From: Agelas oroides
Taxonomy: Eukaryota > Porifera > Demospongiae > Agelasida > Agelasidae
Length of the DNA stretch: 64,000 bases
Assembly (NCBI GenBank): GCA_949130485.1
Contig: OX422191.1
Coordinates: 2,679,840-2,743,839 of the forward strand
Reading direction: 5' to 3'
Each line of letters starts with the position of its first letter. Position 1 is the stretch's first letter. Made by a program: the position numbers and the translations under genes. Positions 29,819 through 40,773 of this stretch are shown piece by piece. The notes beneath the pieces are model-generated. The model saw only the letters and a program-made list of their open reading frames with translations, did not search any database and was not told the DNA's origin.

Positions 29819-32224
29819 TCAATTTCCTTGGTGGTTTGAACTTAATGTATGCCCACACAATTTTGTTTTGTTAGAACAAGTATGACATCTAGGCCTCTTA
29901 CCTTTTTCAGGACCTGGGTTTAGGATTTTGTTGTAAAACTGTTCCAGATCCCAGCTGAAGTTTCCACAGGTACGCATTCCAGGTGGTGGTGGACTTTGTT
30001 GGCCAAAGGCTTCATTAATAATTACTCCCATTCCTTGCATTGTATGAGTTTCCATATGGCAGTGCATGAACCAGTGTCCAGGATTGTCGGCCAAAAACTG
30101 AATGACGACATAACCTCCCCCTGGAATGGTCACAGTATCTTTACGAATAGTGTATGGATCAATCTTGTTTGAAGCATTGCCAAACACTGGTTCCATCCGT
30201 GGCCTCCACTCAGGATTGTTGCATGAATAATCTGCTACTCCAGGAGGAAGGCCTACGTACCTACATCGATCAACACCAGCAGGGATGAAACAGTCCAGGC
30301 TATCATTGTGGCAAGCTTTCACACCAGTAGTGCTATTGTAATCAGGAAAACCAACCTCAAGTACAAAGAAACTGTGACCATGTAAGTGAACTGGATGCAT
30401 TGTGTCTCCCTGGGGTCCAAGATTGGTTATAACAAAACGAGTGGTAGTACCAAATGCAGGAGCATTAGCTATATGAGCACAGTGGCATTCTGGTAGTATA
30501 AGTGAATTCAAAGCATTTCTGCACAGTTCACGATCATGGACATTTTTGCATCCTTCACGAGTGAAAAAAGCCTCTCTTTCAACAGGATCAGTGAGAAGTT
30601 GGGGTGGTACTGATGGGAAGCGCATTCTTCTACCATTGACTGAATTAAGCAGCCCAACACCATCAAATGCAAAGTTGAAGAAGAGTTCTAGCCCATTTGG
30701 CTCTGGAGTATTTAGTGGAAGTTCATCATCTGGTGCCGGAAAAAGCAGCCTCAACTGGTCAGTGAAGACACAATTAATATTGTAGTTTCTGTGAATCATG
30801 AATGGACAGTTTACAACTTGACATGGTCGACTTGAAGTGCATTCAATACTTTTTGGAATTGAAGCATCTTTGATAGCCTCATACTGTGATGATGTGGGGG
30901 GTTCTGATCCTGGAGTGTTGTAGTGAAGTATTGCTTCTGCTGAGAGCTCAGTAAGAACACGATAAGGAGGGAGTCCTGGGAGGGGCCCGATTGGATATTC
31001 ACCACGAAATACAGCCCACACTTCTGCCCGAATCCAGAAATCATTTTTGGTGAGTTGGCTACTGTTTTTGGCTCTAAGTAAAAAGTCAAATCGTTCACCC
31101 GAGTGGATAGCGATATAGTCAGCTGATACGGGTTGAGTCAGATAACCATCTGTAGCAATCACTTCTAGTTCATGTTCATCAATGGAAAATCGGAAAAGAA
31201 AACCCCCTTGAGCACCAATGAGACGAAAACGGTACACTTCACCTGGATCCACAGAGAATACACTTAGACGTGACTTGATATAAGGATACTCAGTAGTATC
31301 GCGACGTTTTCCTTTTCCATTGATAAGGCCTGAATACAGATAAAGGTTTCCGTTTCGTGAGCCATCAGGAGCTATGATACCAAAGTTACCAAAATCATTT
31401 GGTCCTGGAGGAGTAGGTTGAAAGAGTGGATTGTTTGATAGTACACGAGGAAAGTATTCCAGTGTGTTAGTTGGGAACCATTCGAGAATACTGAGTGTGT
31501 GGTTTTCAGGCTCATCGTGGAATTCTCCAAGAACCTCTTTGATCTGTGCCTGGTTTGTTTCAAGAATTATCAGGCCTCCAAACATTCCCTCTGTTCGCTG
31601 GGCCCCAGTGTGAGAATGGTACCAGAATGTCCCAGTTGGTACAGCTTTGAAGATGTAGCGAAATGAAGCACCGGGAGGAATGCCACATTGAGTAATTCGT
31701 TCTACACCATCCATCCAGGGAGTTCCTTTCTGGTGTATTCCATGCCAGTGCATGGATGTTGTTTCCTGTTCCAGTCTGTTCACTACATTCACACTAAGGG
31801 TCTGGTTGTAGTGAACGATTAGGTTTGGGCCAGGAAAATGTCCATTTATTGCAATGTATGGACGGTTGGTAGCTGCATCAGCGGTAACAGCTTCTGTGCA
31901 GTTTGGGTCACCAATACAAAAGGAATCAGCAAATGGGTGTGGCAACAAATTTCCTGCATTGTCAAAGTAGTACATAGTTCCCCGTTCACCTAGCTCGTTA
32001 AATTCTTCATCAACAGCATACCGTATGAATGTATTTCTTTTTTCTATTATTAGTTGAAACTCACATACTTCAGCATTTTCATCGCAGCGGCAGTTCTTAT
32101 GCTCATGATCACAGGGAACTTCGTGGATGGTGAGGCCAGCAACATGCTTCAAGTGTTTACCAAGAGCACTGCATATAGCCAAAGTGAAGATGCTTAGCAA
32201 GATCGCCCGGATCTTGTAAGCCAT
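29819..32224 (-). CDS. Secreted multicopper oxidase (laccase-like), single exon
   Basis: 801 codons from ATG at 32224 to a stop at 29819. Residues 1-22 are a signal peptide (KIRAILLSIFTLAICSALG). All four copper motifs are present: HWHG at 159-162, WYHSH at 202-206, HPVHLHGH at 610-617 and HCHMETHTMQGM at 721-732, with Cys722 and Met732 as type 1 copper ligands. The enzyme should oxidise phenols, amines or metal ions and reduce O2 to water, outside the cell; the substrate cannot be told from sequence. Many N-glycosylation sequons (NQT, NHT, NSS, NST, NAS) occur. The length exceeds fungal laccases, owing to an N-terminal Cys-rich segment (CDHEHKNCRCDENAEVC) as in animal laccase-like proteins. 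Lack of introns contrasts with all neighbouring genes. A consensus donor (AAAAAG|GTAAGAGG) at 29902/29901 means the last 28 or so codons could be intronic and the true C-terminus elsewhere. Confidence 0.92.
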   Translation of the reverse strand: MAYKIRAILLSIFTLAICSALGKHLKHVAGLTIHEVPCDHEHKNCRCDENAEVCEFQLIIEKRNTFIRYAVDEEFNELGERGTMYYFDNAGNLLPHPFADSFCIGDPNCTEAVTADAATNRPYIAINGHFPGPNLIVHYNQTLSVNVVNRLEQETTSMHWHGIHQKGTPWMDGVERITQCGIPPGASFRYIFKAVPTGTFWYHSHTGAQRTEGMFGGLIILETNQAQIKEVLGEFHDEPENHTLSILEWFPTNTLEYFPRVLSNNPLFQPTPPGPNDFGNFGIIAPDGSRNGNLYLYSGLINGKGKRRDTTEYPYIKSRLSVFSVDPGEVYRFRLIGAQGGFLFRFSIDEHELEVIATDGYLTQPVSADYIAIHSGERFDFLLRAKNSSQLTKNDFWIRAEVWAVFRGEYPIGPLPGLPPYRVLTELSAEAILHYNTPGSEPPTSSQYEAIKDASIPKSIECTSSRPCQVVNCPFMIHRNYNINCVFTDQLRLLFPAPDDELPLNTPEPNGLELFFNFAFDGVGLLNSVNGRRMRFPSVPPQLLTDPVEREAFFTREGCKNVHDRELCRNALNSLILPECHCAHIANAPAFGTTTRFVITNLGPQGDTMHPVHLHGHSFFVLEVGFPDYNSTTGVKACHNDSLDCFIPAGVDRCRYVGLPPGVADYSCNNPEWRPRMEPVFGNASNKIDPYTIRKDTVTIPGGGYVVIQFLADNPGHWFMHCHMETHTMQGMGVIINEAFGQQSPPPPGMRTCGNFSWDLEQFYNKILNPGPEKGKRPRCHTCSNKTKLCGHTLSSNHQGN

Positions 32225-32435
32225 ATTTATTCACGCTGGGTAGATGATTCGGTGCTCTGGTCCCTACGAAACAAGGACAGTGTACTAACTACTCTAGCAA
32301 CCAGTCTGAGGTAGTAATGTACCCCGGACAATGGGATAGCGTGCGCACGCATGTATATACCCCCACCCTTGTTTCCGAATTTGGGATGCCGTATGAAGAA
32401 CCCGCGGTTGAATAATTGACGTTCCTGTTTAGTTG

Positions 32436-32500
32436 CCAGGCCACCCCCAGATTTTCTCCACAGCAGCGAGATAAAATCTGGGAGTGGCCTGGAACGAGGC
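32436..32500. repeat. Hairpin of GCCTCGTTCCAGGC family upstream of the oxidase
   Basis: CCAGGCCACCCCCAGATTTT (32436-32455) and AAAATCTGGGAGTGGCCTGG (32473-32492) are inverted with one mismatch, followed by AACGAGGC. It lies about 210 bp upstream of the oxidase start codon. Confidence 0.7.
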
Positions 32501-32571
32501 TACCTATTAGCTATTGCGTGTTTGATTTGTGTACCCCCAGACCCCCCTAGCAGACCCCGCGCGCAGAATGG

Positions 32572-32815
32572 GAGTAGAATCATCAGTAGAATGCGAGTAG
32601 AATGGGAGTAGAATCATCAGTAGAATGCGAGCAGAATGAGAGTAGAATCATCAGTAGAATACGAGTAGAATGGGAGTAGAATGGGAGTAGAATCATCAGT
32701 AGAACGCTAGTAGAATGGGAGTAGAATCATTAGTAGAATGCGAGTAGAATGGGAGTACAATCCTCAGTAGAATGCGAGTAGAATGGGAGTATATAGAATC
32801 ATCAGTAGAATGCGA
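32572..32815. repeat. AGTAGAATGSGAGTAGAATC minisatellite
   Basis: About 20 imperfect 11-12-bp units (AGTAGAATGGG, AGTAGAATGCG, AGTAGAATCATC) grouped as longer alternating blocks of about 34-46 bp. Confidence 0.85.
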
Positions 32816-33129
32816 TGTGATACCAAAATCTTAGGATATTCAACACCCAGGATATACGTACTCGGAAGAGCTAGGTTCCAAGTTTTTAAATACTGGGGGA
32901 CCAGGATACCATATTTCTTGGGGAAAACGGCCCAAGAGCCTGTGACACTGCAAGCCCACAAACACACAATTAAGGCCTTTAAATCAGGAACTGGACATGA
33001 GCAACTGTCAATAATAATATTAAGATTGTTAGCTTTCTGGAGATTTCAAGTTTTCATAAAGATGATGAAGCAGGGCAGGATAATACACAGTCATGTTAAA
33101 ATTGACTCATGATGTCATATCATACATAG

Positions 33130-33367
33130 GGCCAGGCAAACTAGACTTATTGTTTCGCATCAGCCACTTACTAGATTTGCATGCGGGCGGGTGGTCATTA
33201 TTCATTATTCATTACTAGCAAAGAGTATATACGCTCGGGAAATCTACGGCGCTACTGCCATTAAAAGTGGGCATGTCATTGCTTGGAAGGCGATAATGAC
33301 AGTTGAGGCGGCAGGTCTCAGAGGATGCGGGCGCTGATGCGAAACAATAAATCTAGTTTGCCTGGCC
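33130..33367. mobile_element. MITE family A, copy 2 (TAG target duplication)
   Basis: Same 33-bp ends as 1267-1496 and similar interior (GCCATTAAAAGTGGGC, CATGTCATTGCTT). TAG flanks both sides (33127-33129, 33368-33370). It ends 38 bp downstream of the DCLRE1B stop codon, so the mRNA 3'UTR probably runs into it. Confidence 0.85.
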
Positions 33368-33405
33368 TAGTGGTTAAAATTAACCCATGGTCTAAAAATG
33401 TATTC

Positions 33406-36400
33406 TCAGAGGTTCTGAAGCCATCTCTCAAAGTCTTTAGTTGACTGGTGGTCATGTTTCACAAAGAACTTCTCCAGTCCAATGAAGCAAACCTCATCTC
33501 GGTCAGTTTCACCACAGGTACATTGCGTTAGTTGTCTCTCAGCTGTAAAGATGTACAAAAAGGCACGAGTCATGTTTATGTGGTTTTGATGTTCATCACC
33601 AGTCAACATTCATCCTTAGAATCATTCCTAGGCCTTCCTGTTTTTGATCTTCTGTTTGTGTTAATACACAGTAGTGGAAGAACATTATTATTGTAAACGT
33701 CTGAACACAAAATTTAATGGAATAATAAAACGGGGAGGCCTGGAAATGAGGCTAATTTATCCTCAAGTTCCTGACTTTCAGTGTTAACAAAATGAAATTG
33801 CAAATCTTCTAGAAATTAAAATTGTTAATTCACACTATATTTCAGAGGGTTCATTGTAGGGTTACCGGTAATGTATTGCCTTCAAACACTAACCTGCTGT
33901 ATCATAGTATTTGCAGTCTGAAAGATGGCAGGGTAAAGTATGAAACCATGCATCTGCTGAACTGTCTTTGTAAAATTATTGGAGGCCAACTGAGTATCCT
34001 TGAACACTGAACAAGAACAAAAGAAATACTACAGTGTGAAACTGACCTTCACTAGTATTATTCCCCATCAACTTAGTATCCAGATCTCCTAGCCCCTCCT
34101 CCTTCTCCTTCTCCTCCTCCTCCTCCTCCGTCTCCACAGAGGATAATGGTGCAGAAGAGGTGGCTGCAGTATTTACAACAGGTGAAGTAGATATCAACTG
34201 AGCTGCTTGTTGTAGAGCACTATCAAGAAGACTCAATACAGCTGGTGATTTCAGGTCAAAACTTTTGAGCCGTTCTAGTAACTCAATGCCTGTGTCTGAT
34301 GTGTCATCTGTCACAGCTGATGAGAAGAATCTTGTCAATGGTGTCTGTGATCCTGGGCTAAGTGACACTGCTTTATTGCTAGAACTGTGAATGCTTGGAG
34401 GTAGCTTTCGCTTTACTCCCAGCTTGGATAAACCACTGCCGTAAAACAGGTCCAAATCATCAGAGGAAGCCAGCTTGGGCAAAGGATGATTTTCCATTCC
34501 AGTAGAGTTGGTTTCTACTCCTTCAACAGATCTTGGGTTAGTGTTCTCTGCCATCTTCTCTACTTTTGCTGTAGTTTTTGTACCATCTTCATGCTCTGTT
34601 TCCACCAACAACTTTGAAGAGTCTATAGTACTATTCGTGAAGTGTACCTGTGCCATACATTCGTCAGTATGTTGTTGGAGAGAAGCACGTGGGTTCACTA
34701 GGTTTGACGGACACACTTCCTCTTCATGCATATTGTCATCACATTCCTCCCGTACTTCTGCCACCTTCCTTGAGATTGCAGTGTGTTCAGGTGGTGAATT
34801 TGTCTGAGCTTCTGAATTTGATGTTTGATTGTCAGATTGTACAGCAAGTGTTGAATTGGCTGGCTTGTGTTTTGAAGGTGAAATGAATTGTACTCCCCTG
34901 GGTCTGTTTCTGAGGGTTTTACTGTTTGGAGGAGTTAACGAATGGCTCTTTCGTAAGGCAGGTCGGTTAATAATGGGATATGGATGTGGCACATGGTCAT
35001 GTGCTCTCATACAGAGAATCCTTTGTATGCTTTCAGGAACCTCATAGCTGGGCTGTAGGAAAGAAGAATATCAGAACTACATGTACATGCACTGCATCTT
35101 GTTCTCCCAGGTCTTTTCCAGGGGATGCGACTCCTTCATTATTAGGCACTAGAGGAGGCCTCTGATGTTATTAATGAAGTAAGACCTGCTATAATTATAC
35201 TAGTCTTCCATAACTGCAGTTTTTGTTGCAATGGACAACAGGTACACACACAGTATACACATGTATGCTCACTTGAATATATGTTTGACAGGAAAAAGGT
35301 GCTAGCCTCATTCACAGACTCACATGTGTGGGCCTGGGAACAAGGCTGGAAAAGGAAAGTTTCAGTGGATTACAAGGTTGTTGTCCCCAAGTCAAGGTAC
35401 AGCAATCTCTAAAATAAAAATTCCTTTGGTAATACATTATTGTGGGGATATTGTTACTACTTGAATGTTCTTCTTTTGCCTGTATGAATTTATGACATTA
35501 TGGTATACTGTTAGGTAAATATCACTACTGCACTAACTGATGATGTTGGGTCCAGGAGCTTATCAAAGATGCTCATGTTGGTTCTGGAAATGGTGATGGA
35601 GTTATGGTCCCCAGTAAAGTGTCTCACAATCGGCCGCACACGCCGAGGCCTCACTGATGTAACAAACTGCCATAGTTCACTGAATGAACAGTGGTCAGAG
35701 TAGGGGACAACCTCATGGTGGAGAACAAACACATTATACAATCAAATTGGGTACAGTCAACATGAAAAGGAGAAAGCAGCTTTGTGTACTAAGGGTCCGG
35801 GTCTAAATCAATAGATCTCACACCTGACCTCTTAGACAATTGACACACTGGAATGATGCTCACATCTCTGTCATACAACAACTGCTCACAGTAACAATTT
35901 TTCATGAATGAGAAGACAGCTGTACAAAGATGAGATGCTGCTATCCTCAGATAGAGCTAGACGCCTGATTGCTTTTCATTGCATGAGATACATAGCAGTC
36001 CCTATCTCATAATCACTTCAGCGTAGCTGACAAGGCCTGGTATTGGCTGAACTGTTTCCTGCACAGTTGCTGGGTACAAGGCTACATCTGAGCCTACCCT
36101 TTAATTAACAAACTTGCCTCTGGGCATTTTGTAACCTGTAACGTGCATATACAAGAACATGACCATGCATCACATCTAGTTTGAGCCAAAGTTTTCTCTA
36201 CACATTGGGTGCCAGGCTCAGTCCAATACCATTACATGAAACCAGTGATATATTCAGGTTCACTACCGTTGTAGTGTCTCAACCTACTGTGGTGAATTGC
36301 CCAGCTGGGGGGTGTGGTGCTCCTGAGCCAATATAGAGGCAGGTGGGGAGAAGAATCTGCACAAGGTCATCGGAATCCAACCCCACAGGCCTGCAGCACC

Positions 36401-39400
36401 ACACCATGTAGAAGGATGGAGAGGATCAACACACATGTACAAGAAGAGAGTGAAACATTGTACTGTAAATGTGCACATCATTTTTACCTCAGTAGGTTCT
36501 AACATAAAACTTAGCTACACAAACTAATGGTCTAGTCTTGTTAGTTTTACATGGGGCATGGCTTCAGTTCAGGAGGGCAAGAGTCAGAGTCTGCATTCAG
36601 TGCACCTCTGTGCAAAATACAGGCAACGAAGCACTACACTGAGTCCTTACTATCATTGTGGAAAGATAAGGGTATTTCTCTCAAAGTCCACTGTAAAGCT
36701 GCCTCTTGATCACACGTTTGTCCTTGGAAGTAGAACCCTTGACATTTGTAAACCATCTACTGTAAAGTAACCATCAATGATTCATATAAAGATAATTTTC
36801 TGACTGTGTGGTCTTTTACTTAGCACACAAAGGCCCACGAGTGAGGCTACACTTACCATGTAGTGAACCAGTAGTACATACTGTAATAATGTAGACCAAT
36901 ACCATTCTGTCTAGTGCAGAAGTTACCCTTTTGCTTACATCTCTTTGGCAACCTGGTGAAAAGGATAGACTCGCACAGCACAAGACTTCATATCAGTTTT
37001 GAACACATTTGGTTGCTCCAGAAGTTTAAGCACGTCGTATCTCTCCTGTGACACACCCACCCAGCACTCCAGAGTGGTAGCAATGTGGACCTGATAGGGT
37101 ATGCATAAATGCTTGCATTTACTTGGCTAATGCATCCCTGAATCAAGCTGTAACCAAGGAGCATATGAGGGAAACATGAACTAGAAAAGCCAAACTTTAG
37201 TAAACAAAACTCTCATCAACATGGCTTTACAAACTCGGGAGTTTAGCATTTATGTCAGTGCTTAAGATAACAACAATTTGCTGTAAACTATGTTAACGTA
37301 ACGTGTTTTACACACATGCTCATACTTACTATAGCATACTGTAAACTTGGCAAAGTTTATTATTAACAAGGAACAGCATATAAATTTGGGATTAATACCC
37401 AAATTACACTCAAAACCATGCTGTAACTTATACTAATTACTGAGCATGGCATGAACAAATATATGCACTCTGATACTATACATGCACATGCAACAGCTCA
37501 AGCCTGAGATTGATTCCCGGCAACTACCGACTTTTTACTGTTATTTGCCTCATACTGGCATTGTGAGGACAGGGATGCATGTACATGTGTTAACATGTGC
37601 ATGTTAAACTGGTGCAGCCGTGATGTTGCTTATTGTGGATATATTCCACCCACAATAATGACACATTGGTTGTCAGCAACCTATGTTGCAACCAACCAAT
37701 CAAATAGAACATAGTGGGGGGTTGTAGTCCAAACTTGCCAACACTTGAAGAAGACCACATTTGGTCGAAATGTCAAAATTTTGAAATTTGCCCCGAGATA
37801 TCTGCAGCAAATTCGGACTACAACCCCCAACTATGTTCCGCTTATTAAACAGTAGTCCAGGACTAAATAAGCCAGTTGTTGTAGGACTCCCTCCACCCTC
37901 TTCCGACTAATCAATTAAGTGTTCTAGCTCTAGATGGGAGGTAGTTGTTGTAGTGTGCGCACCAGAAGGTCCTCTTTGCCGAGGGTGTGCATTCCTATCA
38001 CAGTTGTGAACTCAGGATTGTCCCGCACCAGAGCTACCACTTGTTCAGCTGCATCCTCCTGAGGAGAGAAAATGAGTGAATAAGACAGTTGTCTGACCAG
38101 CATTCAGAAGATCTGGGTTCATATCCTGGGTGGACTTCATTGTTCTTTTTTTTTATTCAATAGTGTACTGCATATTAGAATAAAGCAACACTATATACTA
38201 TACAAACTGACTTGCAGCTTCAATCATTTATTTACACAAGTAAGCAGCCACAATCTCAGGGTAGCCAGAATTCCCATCCGGCTCAGAATACTGGCTGGCT
38301 TACCCTTGATGGAAACTGGCAGGACGGATGGCAGTAGGTGTTATCTAAATAGAGAACATCAATGGTTTGGGATCTGTTTAGCACTGGATGACTCAACATG
38401 GTTGGTGACAGTCTGTAGAAACACAACAATATTGCTTATACCAAACGGATACGATGATATTGGTTATACCAAATAGACATGATGATATTGCTTACACCAA
38501 ACAGATATGATGATTTTGCTTATACTAAACAGGTACGATGATATGCTAAATAGATATTGTTTTAGCCAACCTAAAGTCTCCAGTGTACAGCACACTTCCA
38601 AAGTAACCCTGGAATAGGAACATGGCTGACCCAGGACAGTGGTTAGCATCAAGGACGGTCACAGTGATGCCCACATGCTCTCCGCTGCCAGGACAGTTTA
38701 CATGTAAGATACGAGAGTCCCCTACCTCCAGCTCAACCTGTAGAGATGGCAGGCAGACAGGCAGCGAACAGACGAAAATTAGAACTGGAAGTTGGTTTGA
38801 TACTTCACGAGGGTGCTCACTGGGGTAGAGAATCTAAGCCCATGCAGTGATGAAGATCCTCGGATTGAAAAGTTTGCAACTACCTGTTGTCAATTTCCTA
38901 AGGATAAAAAGCTCAAAGAAACTAGTACACTGTCTGATGGGCCTGACTAGTTTCCCTTACAGAAAGAGTTTTTGAGAAATGATTTGGCTCATTCGATAGA
39001 CTAGTACATTGTATGTGCATCACAAAACTAGATCTCCATTTAAAGCCTCATGTTAAAGTACTCAGCAATAACCTCCCAGAAAGAAGGATGAAAATCCTAT
39101 TGCTATAGCAGTGGTACCAAGTTATAATACTTGGGGGGGGGGGGGGGGGGGGGGGGGGCTAAGGTAGCAGGTGGGGTGTGAGCAAGAGCACACGTAAGCT
39201 TGCACCACCCAGGTCTGGTGGCATGCCCCCCTAGAAAATGTTTAGATTCTAGGTCCTCTGAGATGGGTTCTAGTGCAATCTGAGTCAGTTAGAGCTTTCA
39301 TGTCTGCCAGTCTGATAGTGATCCCGTAGACCATTCTTGAGATATTGAAGTTTTTAGGCCAACTTCCGGTTGACGACGACGAACACAAAAAAATCTCAAT

Positions 39401-40773
39401 TGAACGCGGGTATAGCCTTGCTTCGCTCGGAATTAATGAAATTTGGTATCATCCAAGCATATACCAGGGGGTGGGACAGAGAAAGTTTGGGGGGGGCTCC
39501 AGCCCCTCCCAGCCCCCCCCCCCCTTAAAACCGCCACTGATTCTGATGTTGCAATAGTGTATTAGATGATTATCACCCAATAATAGCTAACATAGAGAAT
39601 TTACTGGTTTTATCATTTCTAAATCAAAACACATGGTGATATTTGAATCACAGTGAGGCATTTTCTCCAAAGATGCAAGACAGAGGCAAAATCTTGGATG
39701 GAAAGCATGTGTTCAAGGCTAGGGTTTACACAAGAGTTCATAACTGTTATGAACTCTTAGGTTTACATTAATATATTAATTAGGGAGTTTCATACCACAA
39801 GTTTTGGGTTAATGTTGAACTTTCTTATCAGCAGCTTTGCAGTAGTGGGAGTGCAGTGGATGGGGTAGGGCCAGGAGGATGTGAGACCACTTGTGTGGTC
39901 TGTGTGTGTGCATATGTGCGTGTGCATGTGTATGAGAGCGTTTATGAGTGTAGTGTAGTGTAGTGTGTGTGTTGCTTTATGATCATATGGACCTATCAAT
40001 GCTATGTCCCCCCTCCCACCCAAATCGGGCTATAGAGGGGCAAGGTAGGGATTTGACCAATTAAAACATCAATTGCCCCTAACGCTCATTGAAGCGAATT
40101 GGCTTACCTGCATGCCTCATTGACGCAGTCAACCTGCAAAGTGCTTCGCTGTACTTAAGCTCCGTAGACCACGGTCTTCCTCGCCACTCAAAATGGCAGC
40201 GTAGTATCCGGATTTCCGTCCCACTCTCTGTTACATGTTTGGTTATGTTAGGTATTGCATATGGTCTATAGTCGGAAATTTGATTACCTCAGACTGCACG
40301 GGTGAGGAAGGAGCTTGCAAACTGCTCCGCTGTACTTAAGCTACATAGACCACGGTCATTTTTGCCATTCAAAACGGCGGCGTTGTATGCGGATTTCCGT
40401 CCACCATCCATTTCACGTTTGGTTACATGAGGTGATGACATCAATTGCATAAGGTCTATTGGGGCACTGTCTTCAGTCAATCCCCCATATAATCCCCATC
40501 AACTGCCCAATAGGGGGGTAGTGGGGCATAACATTGATAGGTGCATAATATGTGACAGAGTGTGCATGTAGCATATGACACTACACTTATGGATGTGTCA
40601 AGGCCGTGTATGTGTGAAAACTACTAAGTTGGCAGGTCTACTCAATTCCACCAACCAATCATGAGCTTACCAGCATGCATGTGTGTGAGAAAGCATAGAG
40701 CTCGTGGAGGTATCTGCCTTAGCTTCCAGAAATCCACCACTATTGGTGTGCCAGGAATATGCAGTCCATTCAT
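33406..40773 (-). CDS. DCLRE1B: 5' exonuclease Apollo (SNM1B), beta-CASP metallo-beta-lactamase nuclease
   Basis: Ten exons in coding order: 40671-40773, 39796-39899, 38571-38737, 38304-38412, 37963-38058, 36939-37090, 36288-36390, 35529-35711 (donor may be 35538), 34047-35052, 33406-33542; about 719 residues, all phases consistent. The N-terminus [20 protein letters not shown] is typical Apollo. Metal-binding motifs: D14, HMHADH 31-36, H102 in [19 protein letters not shown]123 in TGDFR. Beta-CASP motifs: D148 in LDNTYC, H185 in GMHTLGKE, H285 in PYSDH. Apollo is a 5'-to-3' DNA exonuclease for telomere end processing and interstrand crosslink repair. The long last-but-one exon encodes a Ser/Thr-rich, disordered-looking tail with an acidic Glu run. 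The final exon ([18 protein letters not shown]) is reminiscent of the C-terminal TRF2-binding segment of vertebrate Apollo but lacks its usual Tyr-x-Leu-x-Pro core. Catalytic part is complete. Confidence 0.92.
35303..35345. repeat. GCCTCATTCACAGAC / GGGCCTGGGAACAAGGC inverted pair
   Basis: Small palindromic member of the GCCTCGTTCCCAGGC family inside a DCLRE1B intron. Confidence 0.5.
36545..36745. repeat. Dispersed repeat shared with 14438-14700
   Basis: Left part matches 14440-14540 directly; right part (CTGCCTCTTGATCACACG) matches 14645-14665 inverted. Lies in a DCLRE1B intron. Confidence 0.55.
37490..37570. repeat. Truncated copy of the tRNA-derived SINE
   Basis: AGCTCAAGCCTGAGATTG, ATTCCCGGCAACTACCG, then a T run and TTGCCTCATACTGGC follow the order of 8545-8625. 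The A-box half is missing. In a DCLRE1B intron. Confidence 0.55.
37707..37838. mobile_element. Short foldback MITE of about 130 bp
   Basis: GAACATAGTGGGGGGTTGTA (left) and TACAACCCCCAACTATGTTC (right) are inverted with one mismatch; inner sequence AGTCCAAACTTGC / AATTCGGACT continues the pairing. In a DCLRE1B intron. Confidence 0.75.
39109..39539. mobile_element. Possible CAGTGG...CCACTG element containing poly-G tract
   Basis: Ends CAGTGGTACC and AAACCGCCACTG are short inverted repeats of the CAGTGG type common in hAT-like MITEs, but I find no target duplication. Inside, a pure run of 26 G (39133-39158) and a C-rich run near the right end could pair. Confidence 0.35.
39133..39158. repeat. 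Uninterrupted run of 26 G
   Basis: Homopolymer on the plus strand, so C-rich in the DCLRE1B pre-mRNA. Length may be affected by assembly. Confidence 0.9.
39991..40542. mobile_element. Non-autonomous element of 552 bp with internal tandem duplication
   Basis: Ends ACCTATCAATGCTATGTCCC and GGGGCATAACATTGATAGGT are inverted over about 30 bp. Inside, 40130-40275 and 40305-40460 are diverged direct repeats (CGCTGTACTTAAGCT, TAGACCACGGTC, GGATTTCCGTCC). In DCLRE1B intron 1. No clear target duplication. Confidence 0.6.

Noticed and set aside
33976..34010. Continuation of the DCLRE1B frame to [10 protein letters not shown]...
   Set aside because: Lies past a good donor (GAAG|GTCAGT) and does not match the family; the next exon at 33542 joins in phase and supplies a stop.
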